From VBOC01 sp964512655 (GTDB lineage: Bacteria > Bacteroidota > Ignavibacteria > UBA10030 > SZUA-254), in contig CAZEJT010000001.1 in the NCBI GenBank assembly GCA_964512655.1, positions 682,001-746,000 of the forward strand: 64,000 nucleotides of DNA. The letters are read 5' to 3'. Shown here piece by piece: positions 8,575-15,618 of this stretch. The notes beneath the pieces are model-generated. The model was not told where the DNA came from and made no database searches. It worked only from the letters and a program-made list of their open reading frames with translations. Within the stretch, counting starts at the first letter, position 1. Each line of letters begins with the position of its first letter. The position numbers and the translations under genes were made by a program.

Positions 8575-10923
8575 TCAGTCAAGCTCCACGACCGTGACTC
8601 CTGCGCCTCCCTCGTTCCATTCTCCCAGACGGAAGGTCTTCACTGCCGGGTTCTCTTTGAGAAAGGCAGAAATCCTTTTGCGAAGGGCCCCTGTCCCCTT
8701 TCCGTGTATGATGTCTACCCGGTGCAGGCCTGAGACCAGAGCATCGCTAAGGAATTTCTCGACCGCTGCAATCGCTTCATCGCCGTACATTCCCCTCAGG
8801 TCAATCGCTCTTGCCGTTTCCAGGGGGGTTTCGAGCACATATCCGCCCCGTGCCTGGCTTGGGGCCTCTGAGGCCGGAAGGAGATCATCCTTGGCTACCT
8901 TGATCCTCAGGCCGCCTGCGAGAACAAGGTATGTTCCCCGGTCGAGAACGGACACCACTTCACCGACAGTGTCGCTGTGCTTGAGGCGAACGTGGGATCC
9001 CACTTTCGGATCAAATGCCCTTTCCACTTTTACCTCAAGTTCTTTCTTGAACGAAGCCAGGTCCGATTTCAGTGAGGCAATCTCGCTTTTAGCCGCACCG
9101 ATCGAAGAGCTTTCGGCCGAGCGCTCGCGTATTTGCCGTACAGCACGCTCTACGGTGGCCCCTGCTTTGTCCACAATCCGGGCGGCTTCCTCAGCTGCTT
9201 TTGCTTTGATCTCGCGGATTTCAGCTGCGAGCTGATTCATTCTGGCCTCATATGTGCGAGTCAACTCACTCAACCGGTTTTGTTCAGCGCCCTCCTTTTG
9301 AAGAGTATTCTTTAGCTCCTGCCTCTTTGATTCAAGATCGGTAATGAGTTGCTCGAGTCTATTCGCATCATTTCCCTTGAGCGATTTTGATCGGTCGATG
9401 ATACGATCGGGAAGCTCCATCCGCTGGGCCATTTCAATGGCGTAGCTGCTTCCGGGGATGCCTGCCTGGAACCGGTACGACGGTCTGAGTGTCGCCTGGT
9501 CGAACTCCATTGCGCCGTTTCGGATCTTGCTATTTTCGGCTGCGAAGGCCTTCAGACTGCCGTGATGGGTGGTGATGACCGAAAGGCACCCTCTCTCGGT
9601 CAGGTCCTCGATCACCGCGGCTCCCAGTGATGCTCCCTCGGAGGGGTCCGTGTTGGAGCATATTTCATCAATCAGTACAAGGCTTGACCCATTCGCGTGG
9701 TCGAGGATCTCCTTCAGGTTCGCCAGATGCGAGCTGAAGCTGCTTAAGTCGTTCTCGATCGACTGCTCATCCCCAATTTCGGCAAAGACCTCATCAAAGA
9801 GTTTCATTTCCGTCTCCGGGGAAGCCGGGATATGGATGCCGGATTGTACCAGAAGGCTTAACAATCCCACAGTCTTGAGGGCAACCGTCTTTCCGCCGGA
9901 GTTCGGGCCCGTAATAATAAGCGTGCGCGTCTCAGGACCGAGCTCCAGGGTCAGGGGAACGACCTCATGCCGCTTGTGCCGCAAGAGTATGACAGGGTGG
10001 TACGCATCTACAAGCCTGAGCCTGCCCTCCTCCTGGAGTCTGGGCTCCACGCCAAGAATCTCGATGGAGTACTTCGCCTTCGCCTGAATGAAATCCAACT
10101 CACCCAGGGTTTGGAGATTCGTGCGGAGAAGGTCCCTGGATTCCCTTACCTGGTCGGTTAATCCCTTAAGGATTTTCTCAATCTCTCTCCTCTCCTCAAA
10201 CTCCAGGGTGCGTATCTCATTGTTGAGCTCAAGCGTTACTGTGGGCTCAATGAAGACCGTGGCGCCGCTTGAAGACGAGCTGTGGATGAAACCCGGAAGC
10301 CGGTGCTTGTGCTCCGTCTTTACAGGGATCACCATCCTTCCGTCGCGTGTCGTAATGATCTCCTCCTGCGCCCATTCCTTATCGGAAATCGATTTGAGGA
10401 TCGATTCCAGGCTTTTCCTCAGGGACTCCTTACGTTCGACAATCTGGATCCGAATTGTCGAGAGAGCCTTGCTCGCGGAATCCCGTACTTTTCCCTCCTC
10501 GTCGATTGCTCGCGAGATGTTGTATTCGAGAACTTTATCCGGCTGAATGGCATAAATCGATTCCCACAAAAGGGGATAGCTCTCACGCCTTCGCGTAAAA
10601 TATGTTCTGATTTTTTCCGAGGTGGCGAGAACGAGCGCGATGGAATGAAGCTCCTCCGCCGGGAGGACAAAGTTCTCGATCGTGGCCCTGCCCAGGCTCT
10701 CCCTGATGTCCAAGAGGTTTTCAAGAGGAGGATAATCGTCCGATTCGAGAAGCTGCTTCATCTCGGAAACGAAGGCAAGCATGCCGCGGATATTCCGAAG
10801 ATCGTTGGCCGGGAGGAGGCGGTCTACGTGCTCCCGCCCCAGGGGGGAAAGCGTGTAGTTCTGAATTCGCTGCTTTACTTTATCGAGCTCGAGCTTTGAG
10901 AAGGAGTGGAGATACTCTTGCAT
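8575..10923 (-). CDS. mutS2: Endonuclease MutS2
   Basis: The 782-residue protein has a MutS-like core lacking the mismatch-recognition domain. The Walker A is GPNSGGKT (residues 339-346) and a Walker B/DEICSNTDP block lies near residue 430. A long coiled coil spans about 520-630, followed by a KOW-like segment and a C-terminal Smr nuclease domain (about 708-782) with the DLRG and HGKGTGALR motifs. MutS2 proteins suppress homologous recombination or act on collided ribosomes (Bacillus RqcU role). Which role applies here is not visible. It lies between cvpA (six-base gap) and accC in the operon. Confidence 0.95.
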   Translation of the reverse strand: MQEYLHSFSKLELDKVKQRIQNYTLSPLGREHVDRLLPANDLRNIRGMLAFVSEMKQLLESDDYPPLENLLDIRESLGRATIENFVLPAEELHSIALVLATSEKIRTYFTRRRESYPLLWESIYAIQPDKVLEYNISRAIDEEGKVRDSASKALSTIRIQIVERKESLRKSLESILKSISDKEWAQEEIITTRDGRMVIPVKTEHKHRLPGFIHSSSSSGATVFIEPTVTLELNNEIRTLEFEERREIEKILKGLTDQVRESRDLLRTNLQTLGELDFIQAKAKYSIEILGVEPRLQEEGRLRLVDAYHPVILLRHKRHEVVPLTLELGPETRTLIITGPNSGGKTVALKTVGLLSLLVQSGIHIPASPETEMKLFDEVFAEIGDEQSIENDLSSFSSHLANLKEILDHANGSSLVLIDEICSNTDPSEGASLGAAVIEDLTERGCLSVITTHHGSLKAFAAENSKIRNGAMEFDQATLRPSYRFQAGIPGSSYAIEMAQRMELPDRIIDRSKSLKGNDANRLEQLITDLESKRQELKNTLQKEGAEQNRLSELTRTYEARMNQLAAEIREIKAKAAEEAARIVDKAGATVERAVRQIRERSAESSSIGAAKSEIASLKSDLASFKKELEVKVERAFDPKVGSHVRLKHSDTVGEVVSVLDRGTYLVLAGGLRIKVAKDDLLPASEAPSQARGGYVLETPLETARAIDLRGMYGDEAIAAVEKFLSDALVSGLHRVDIIHGKGTGALRKRISAFLKENPAVKTFRLGEWNEGGAGVTVVELD

Positions 10924-10929
10924 GCAGTG

Positions 10930-11463
10930 TCAGTGGACGCTCTTCAGCTTCTGCAGCTTCCCCTCGACTTCCTCGAAAAATGCCTTCGAATCGGGAATCC
11001 ATTGTGTGGAGTAGTCGAACACGGCGGGCGCAATGTTTATCGTGTCGTGGTAGAGCATCGATTCGTTCTGCGAATCGGTGGATGGCAGGTCGAACACATT
11101 GAACATCAGCAAGAGGAGGCTGATCGCCACGGCGCCCTGCGCAAGACCAAGAATGGCGCCCGCGATTCTTGAGACGAACTTCAGAGATTCCGTGTCGGTT
11201 TTTCCAACCCAACGGTAGAAGAGATTCACGACAACGCTCACCGCGAGGAACAGGCTCGCAAATGCCAGGATATCTGAGAGTTCGTCGCCAAACCCAAACC
11301 AGGCCGTGTATTGATCGCCCAGAGGCACCATATACTTCGTGGCGATAACGAGCCCTCCCCACAATCCGAGAATGGCAAAGACTTTCTTCAGAAACCCGTC
11401 CCTGAAACCGAGCAGCATGTACGCTGCAAGTCCAAGGAGTACCAAAATGTCGGTCACGTTCAT
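10930..11463 (-). CDS. cvpA: CvpA family membrane protein
   Basis: The 177-residue protein has four hydrophobic segments in its first two thirds (about residues 4-20, 24-46, 62-84 and 100-122) followed by a soluble tail. The opening NVTDILVLLGLAAYMLLGF with the GFRDG turn is typical of CvpA/colicin V production proteins. The family is an inner-membrane protein of uncertain biochemical role, linked to colicin V export in E. coli and to envelope homeostasis. In many Bacteroidota and Firmicutes genomes cvpA precedes mutS2, as here. The start is seven bases after yqeY. Confidence 0.88.
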   Translation of the reverse strand: MNVTDILVLLGLAAYMLLGFRDGFLKKVFAILGLWGGLVIATKYMVPLGDQYTAWFGFGDELSDILAFASLFLAVSVVVNLFYRWVGKTDTESLKFVSRIAGAILGLAQGAVAISLLLLMFNVFDLPSTDSQNESMLYHDTINIAPAVFDYSTQWIPDSKAFFEEVEGKLQKLKSVH

Positions 11464-11470
11464 GCTGGCC

Positions 11471-11923
11471 TCAGCTTCCGAGAAGTTTTTTCACGGTCTC
11501 TTGAATGAGGCGACCGTCTGCCTTCCCCTTCAGTTCTTTCATGACGAGAGGCATCACTTTGCCAAAATCCGCCGAAGAAGACGCCCCGCTATCAGTGATT
11601 GCCTTTCTGACAACAATCTCTATCTCCCCCGCCGAAAGCTGTTTCGGCAGGTATTCCTGTATGATAAAGAGTTCCTTCTCTTCCGTGGAGGCGAGGTCCT
11701 CCCTCCCCTTCTCCCTGTAGACCGTGATTGCCTCCTTCCGCTTTTTGGAGGCGGAGATCAGGACCACGACTTCGTCTTCCGGTTTCATTCCACCGAACGG
11801 ACGCTTCTCAACCTGTTTTTCAAGGAGGCCCGCCCTGATCATGCGAAGCGTTTCCAGCCGCAGTTTTTCTCCGGACTTCATCGCGGCCTTCATGTCCTCA
11901 GCTATTTTCTCAAGAAGTGCCAT
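11471..11923 (-). CDS. yqeY: GatB/YqeY domain protein
   Basis: The 150-residue protein matches the stand-alone YqeY family along its length: LLEKIAEDMKAAMKSGEK at the N-terminus, LRMIRAGLLEKQVEKR near residue 30, EYLPKQLSAGEIE near 90-100 and a C-terminal helical bundle ending in the G-x-A-D-G-R-L-I-Q-E-T-V-K motif. The family shares the tail domain of the tRNA amidotransferase subunit GatB and may bind tRNA, but its function is not settled. It sits between the SDR gene and cvpA in the operon. Confidence 0.93.
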   Translation of the reverse strand: MALLEKIAEDMKAAMKSGEKLRLETLRMIRAGLLEKQVEKRPFGGMKPEDEVVVLISASKKRKEAITVYREKGREDLASTEEKELFIIQEYLPKQLSAGEIEIVVRKAITDSGASSSADFGKVMPLVMKELKGKADGRLIQETVKKLLGS

Positions 11924-11935
11924 TGGGAGGGCCGG

Positions 11936-12640
11936 TCAGATCCCTCCAAAGATGGGAATGCAGGCGCCGTTGACGGAACGGCCCCCCTCCGAGCAGAGAA
12001 ACATCATCAATTCTGCGATTTCCTCGGGAGCCACCCATTTGGACGAATCCTCACCGGGCATGCTTGCGATATTTGCCTGCGTCCTGATAATGCTCGGTGC
12101 GATGGCGTTGGCGGTAACTCCGGTCCCTCTCAATTCCTCCCCAAGGGTCTGCGTGAGGGTCACCACGCCTCCTTTCGAAACCGCATAGGCGGCCCTCCCT
12201 GCCGACGGCCGCAGGGCCGGCATCGCGGCCATGCTTATGATACGGCCGTACGCGGCGTCGCCCAGTTTTCTGAGGAACTCCCTCGCACAGAGGAAGACGC
12301 TGCGGAGGTTCATGTTCATCATGTGGTCCCAATCCTTCGACTTCGTATCGCTGACGTTCGACCGGGGAAGGAAGCCCCCCACAATATTGATCAGGATGTC
12401 GACCCGGCCGAATTTTTGGATCACCCTTTGAAAGAGGACAGCCACCTCATCGTCGCTCGTGACGTCGGCGCGGACCACAAACACGTTGTTCCGGAATGAT
12501 TCGGTAAGGCGCTTCAGTTCGTCCTCAAAGAGGTAGGAAGTCGCAACATTGGAGCCCTCCCCGAGGAACTTTTCGGCGACAAGGTGGCCCAGCGCCCCTG
12601 TCCCTCCGGTGATAAGTGTTGTCAGACCGCGCAATTTCAT
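11936..12640 (-). CDS. SDR family oxidoreductase (FabG-like)
   Basis: This is a classical short-chain dehydrogenase of 234 residues. The cofactor motif is TLITGGTGALG near residue 7, and N-I-V-G-G lies near 80. The catalytic Tyr-x-x-x-Lys is YAVSKGG near 145, preceded by S-M-A-A. The C-terminal V-N-G-A-C-I-P-I-F-G-G corresponds to the usual substrate-loop end. I chose ATG 12640. An upstream in-frame TTG at 12685 would put the start codon inside the -35 box of the promoter, and the protein starting MKLRGLTTLITGG matches the family. The substrate is unknown. It is the first gene of the operon running to purL. Confidence 0.85.
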   Translation of the reverse strand: MKLRGLTTLITGGTGALGHLVAEKFLGEGSNVATSYLFEDELKRLTESFRNNVFVVRADVTSDDEVAVLFQRVIQKFGRVDILINIVGGFLPRSNVSDTKSKDWDHMMNMNLRSVFLCAREFLRKLGDAAYGRIISMAAMPALRPSAGRAAYAVSKGGVVTLTQTLGEELRGTGVTANAIAPSIIRTQANIASMPGEDSSKWVAPEEIAELMMFLCSEGGRSVNGACIPIFGGI

Positions 12641-12656
12641 GGGAATTCTTGACGTG

Positions 12657-12685
12657 AATATATGGTTTTGACTCCTGAGAGTCAA
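12657..12685 (-). promoter_or_regulatory. Promoter of the SDR-yqeY-cvpA-mutS2-accC-purL operon, with inverted repeat
   Basis: Read on the minus strand, a -35 box TTGACT (12685-12680) and a -10 box TATATT (12662-12657) are separated by exactly 17 bases, a near-consensus sigma-70 promoter. The predicted start near 12650 leaves a leader of about ten bases before ATG 12640. The -35 box is one arm of a perfect inverted repeat, TTGACTC-N4-GAGTCAA (12668-12685). It could be a dimeric repressor site controlling one or both divergent units. That role is inference. Confidence 0.65.
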
Positions 12686-12703
12686 TGGAGGAAGACATTC
12701 CAG

Positions 12704-12732
12704 TTGCGCCTTCTTACGAAAAAGCGTACATT
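12704..12732 (+). promoter_or_regulatory. Possible promoter of the metal-acquisition locus
   Basis: A TTGCGC -35 box (12704-12709) and a TACATT -10 box (12727-12732) are 17 bases apart. The predicted start lies about six bases before ATG 12745. The same -35 hexamer occurs in the tRNA-Gly promoter in this window. An overlapping TACGAT could serve as an alternative -10 box. Confidence 0.4.
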
Positions 12733-12744
12733 TACGATAGCATT

Positions 12745-13086
12745 ATGCGGGCAAGGCGCGCACATACGCTTCTCGTTTGCTTTCTTCTTGTAACGTACTG
12801 CGGGACAATCCCGGTTCTTTCCGTCTGGCACCGCCACGGAACTCTCTCTCCCCGGCGTGTCGTCTCGGTGACAACGGGACGGGACAAGTACGCCGGAGAA
12901 GGCAGCGACAGGCTTTGCGACATATGCGTACGCATCGGCTCTACGCCTACAAGCGTGGTGGAACAGTTTCTATTCGAAACAACCATCCGCCAGATAACCG
13001 TTCTTGTCGCCGATCCGGCCGGATTCCAGCCCGGCGCGTCAGCCTCCCTTCTTCGCGGCCGCTCTCCCCCCTCCTTCCTGTCGTAG
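12745..13086 (+). CDS. Small exported/membrane protein with HxH and CxxC motifs
   Basis: The 113-residue frame begins MRARRAHTLLVCFLLVTYC, a basic N-terminus followed by a hydrophobic segment (about residues 8-27) that looks like a signal anchor. It continues with WHRHG (His29, His31) and then LCDICV (Cys58, Cys61), and ends in LRGRSPPSFL. A hydrophobic leader, a His-x-His pair, a CxxC and a C-terminal R-x-PP occur together in small metal-linked membrane proteins such as those grouped under DUF2946, but I cannot confirm membership. An in-frame ATG at 12685 would add 20 residues but lies upstream of the putative promoter. It heads the metal uptake locus on the same strand. A UUCG tetraloop hairpin (13102-13115) follows it. 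Confidence 0.5.
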   Translation: MRARRAHTLLVCFLLVTYCGTIPVLSVWHRHGTLSPRRVVSVTTGRDKYAGEGSDRLCDICVRIGSTPTSVVEQFLFETTIRQITVLVADPAGFQPGASASLLRGRSPPSFLS

Positions 13087-13188
13087 CGTTCCAATCCGTT
13101 CTCCCCTTCGGGGGAAAGAGTCTTGTTCCCGGCGAACCAGGTGTAGAGTTCCCCGGGCATCATTGCATTCCATCGGAAAGGCGACCAC

Positions 13189-14547
13189 ATGAACAGGAAA
13201 CAGCACCTTGTCTTCATCGCCCTCTGCTTTGCCGCCTCCGCGGCGGTGGCTCAGGGGAACCGAACACCCAAGGAGGCCCAGATTGACTCGCTCCGCACAG
13301 AGCTGAACGCGCTCCGGAGCGACTTAGAAACCTTGAGGAGCCAATCTGTTGCTTCCGGCGACACAACCACGAACGCTGACGCTCTTGACCTTATGGAGGA
13401 GCGACTCGAGCTCCGGCTGCAGGCGCTCGAGGGGAAAATCGACGCGGTGTCGCGCAGTGTTGCTCCCATCGCGTTCAATCCGAAAATGGTGACAGCCGTG
13501 AATTTTGCCGCCCGGTCTGACAACAGGGATGTGATCGAACCCTCTCCGGAGCAGAATGTGATAAGCAACAGGCTTTTCCTGCGGACCGTCGAGGTTGAGC
13601 TCAGCTCGGCCGTCGATCCATATGCATCCGCGTTTGCAGTCATATCGCTCGAAAACGAGGCGGGCAAGGATTTCGGAGTCGATGCGGAGGAGGCCTACGG
13701 GCTTATCAAGCGCCTCCCGCTCCTGGAGTCGGCCCCACTCGGAATGAAATTGAAGATCGGGAAGTACCGTGCGGCTTTCGGTGTCAATAACAAGATCCAT
13801 CTCCACGACCTTCCCTGGACCACGAGGCCCCTCATTATTTCGCGCTACCTGGGCACCGATCACGGCGAGTTCTTCGAGTCCGGATTCAATCCCGTGGGCC
13901 TCGACCTCGACTTCTATCTGCCCAGTCCGGTCCCCGGGACGACATTCGAGATGAGCGCCGATGTGGTGCGCGCAGGCGACATCGCGATTTCCAATGCCAA
14001 CCGCGCCGCAATGAACCTCTCTCCCGTAGACGTACGGCAGCCGGCATATATCGGGCACCTGAATCTTTCAAAAGACTGGAGCAACGTCGACCTGCTGACT
14101 GTGGGCCTGAGCGCATACGACGAAGAGGGAGCGTATCCCACCCGCGCGTACGGCACCGACCTTACGTTTAAGTGGGCACCTGTGGAAGAGAGGGAGTCGC
14201 ATTCGATCGTCGCGGGCGGAGAGGCGATCATAGCCGACCTCGTGGACCCGGGCCTTTCAAGGATCCACCCCTTCGGCTGGTTCACATACCTGCAATATCA
14301 GACATCGTACTGGCTCTACCTCGGCGCGCGGTTTGACTGGCTCGAGGAGCCCGACGATGTCAGTATCGTTACGCGAAATCTCGGTTTCTATGCGAGCTAC
14401 TATACGACCGAGTTTCTCAGATTCCGGCTGGGCTACGAGCACCGTTGGAGTGACATCCCGTCACAGGACAACCTCAATACGCTCATCTTCGACCTCAACC
14501 TGGTCTTCGGATCTCATCCCACAGAACCCTATTGGGTTAACAAGTAA
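13189..14547 (+). CDS. Porin-like outer-membrane protein of the metal locus
   Basis: The 452-residue protein has a clear signal peptide (KQHLVFIALCFAASAAVAQG, cleavage near residue 22) and a short coiled coil (about 28-75) rich in L, E and R. The rest alternates aromatic and polar residues as in beta-barrel strands, for example LKIGKYRAAFGVNNKIH and YLQYQTSYWLYLGARFDW. The N-terminal coiled coil followed by a barrel recalls phosphate-selective or OprP-type porins and uncharacterised porins that accompany zinc ABC systems. I do not recognise a precise family. It is 15 bases upstream of the binding-protein gene, so it probably brings the metal or a metal complex across the outer membrane. SD-like AAAGG precedes ATG 13189. 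Confidence 0.65.
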   Translation: MNRKQHLVFIALCFAASAAVAQGNRTPKEAQIDSLRTELNALRSDLETLRSQSVASGDTTTNADALDLMEERLELRLQALEGKIDAVSRSVAPIAFNPKMVTAVNFAARSDNRDVIEPSPEQNVISNRLFLRTVEVELSSAVDPYASAFAVISLENEAGKDFGVDAEEAYGLIKRLPLLESAPLGMKLKIGKYRAAFGVNNKIHLHDLPWTTRPLIISRYLGTDHGEFFESGFNPVGLDLDFYLPSPVPGTTFEMSADVVRAGDIAISNANRAAMNLSPVDVRQPAYIGHLNLSKDWSNVDLLTVGLSAYDEEGAYPTRAYGTDLTFKWAPVEERESHSIVAGGEAIIADLVDPGLSRIHPFGWFTYLQYQTSYWLYLGARFDWLEEPDDVSIVTRNLGFYASYYTTEFLRFRLGYEHRWSDIPSQDNLNTLIFDLNLVFGSHPTEPYWVNK

Positions 14548-14562
14548 GGAAAGGATGCTCCC

Positions 14563-15597
14563 ATGAAATCGTTCACATCAACCGTCCTCATATTCGCCGC
14601 CGCCGTGGCTCTCCAGTTCCCGGCGCGCGCGCAGGAGTCGAACAAACTGAAGGTGATTACGACACTGAACTACCTTCGCTATATTACGCAGCAGGTGGGT
14701 GGAGACAGAGTTGAAGCCGTCGCCCTCGCCAACCCGAAGCAGGATCCGCACTACGTCACACCGACTCCCACAATGAACCAGCTTACGACCGATGCCAACC
14801 TGTTCATCGAGAGCGGGCTGTCGCTCGACTTGTGGGCGAAGAACGTTCTGGAGGCCTCGGGGAATCCGCGGATTCAGCCGGGGAGCCCGGGTCACCTTGT
14901 GGCAACGAACAATTGCCCCGTGAAGGAACTTCCGACGGAAGTCTCGCGTTCATGGGGCGATATCCATCCGCAGGGTAACCCGCATATCTGGCTCGATCCC
15001 TTCAACGTGAGAATCATGGCCGGCAATATTGCGGATCGCCTCGCGCAGCTCGATCCCAAGAACAGGGCGTACTACCAGAAGAATGCGGAAGAGTACAAAC
15101 GGGCGCTCGATGCGGCGATGTTTGGCGAGGAGCTGGTGAAGGCGCTCGGAAAGCCGGGAGGCGACATTCTGACCCGGAAGGCGAAGAGCGGCGAGCTCGC
15201 CGATTGGCTCAAATCGAGAAAGCTCGAGTCGAAGCTCGGGGGATGGATGAAGAAGGCGGAACCCCTCAACGGCATGAGGATCATGTCGTATCACAAGACC
15301 TACATTTACTTCGCGGAACGGTTCGGGCTGCAGATAGCCGGAGAACTCGAGGAAAAACCGGGTATCCCACCACCGCCTCAGCACAGGGACGAAGTAGTCG
15401 AGCAGATCAAGCGGGAGAATATCAAGGTCGTCCTCAACGATAACTTTTACTCAAGAGAGGCGGCAGATTATGTCTCAAGCAAGACCGGAGCGAAGGTCGT
15501 GATCACGTACGTCGACGTCGGCGCGGCCGAGACAGTCGATACGTATGAGAAGCTCATCACGTATCTGATCGAAGAAATTGAGCAAGCCAACCGGTAA
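14563..15597 (+). CDS. Metal ABC transporter substrate-binding protein (ZnuA/MntC type)
   Basis: The 344-residue periplasmic protein belongs to cluster A-I metal-binding proteins. It has a signal peptide ending at QFPARAQ (about residue 24). The expected four ligands can be placed: His63 in DPHYVTP, His141 in NPHIWLDP, His244 in SYHKTYIYF, and an acidic residue in VVLNDNFYS (probably Asp293). A long His-rich loop, typical of many zinc-specific ZnuA proteins, is absent, so zinc, manganese and iron remain possible. The signature N-P-H-I-W-L-D-P identifies the family. It is followed after 21 bases by its permease gene. Confidence 0.9.
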   Translation: MKSFTSTVLIFAAAVALQFPARAQESNKLKVITTLNYLRYITQQVGGDRVEAVALANPKQDPHYVTPTPTMNQLTTDANLFIESGLSLDLWAKNVLEASGNPRIQPGSPGHLVATNNCPVKELPTEVSRSWGDIHPQGNPHIWLDPFNVRIMAGNIADRLAQLDPKNRAYYQKNAEEYKRALDAAMFGEELVKALGKPGGDILTRKAKSGELADWLKSRKLESKLGGWMKKAEPLNGMRIMSYHKTYIYFAERFGLQIAGELEEKPGIPPPPQHRDEVVEQIKRENIKVVLNDNFYSREAADYVSSKTGAKVVITYVDVGAAETVDTYEKLITYLIEEIEQANR

Positions 15598-15618
15598 CCT
15601 CAACCACTTGAGCCGATA

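Noticed and set aside
11339..12499. Plus-strand frame of 386 codons opposite yqeY and the SDR gene
   Set aside because: Its translation has no recognisable domain, while the opposite strand has two conserved genes with close spacing.
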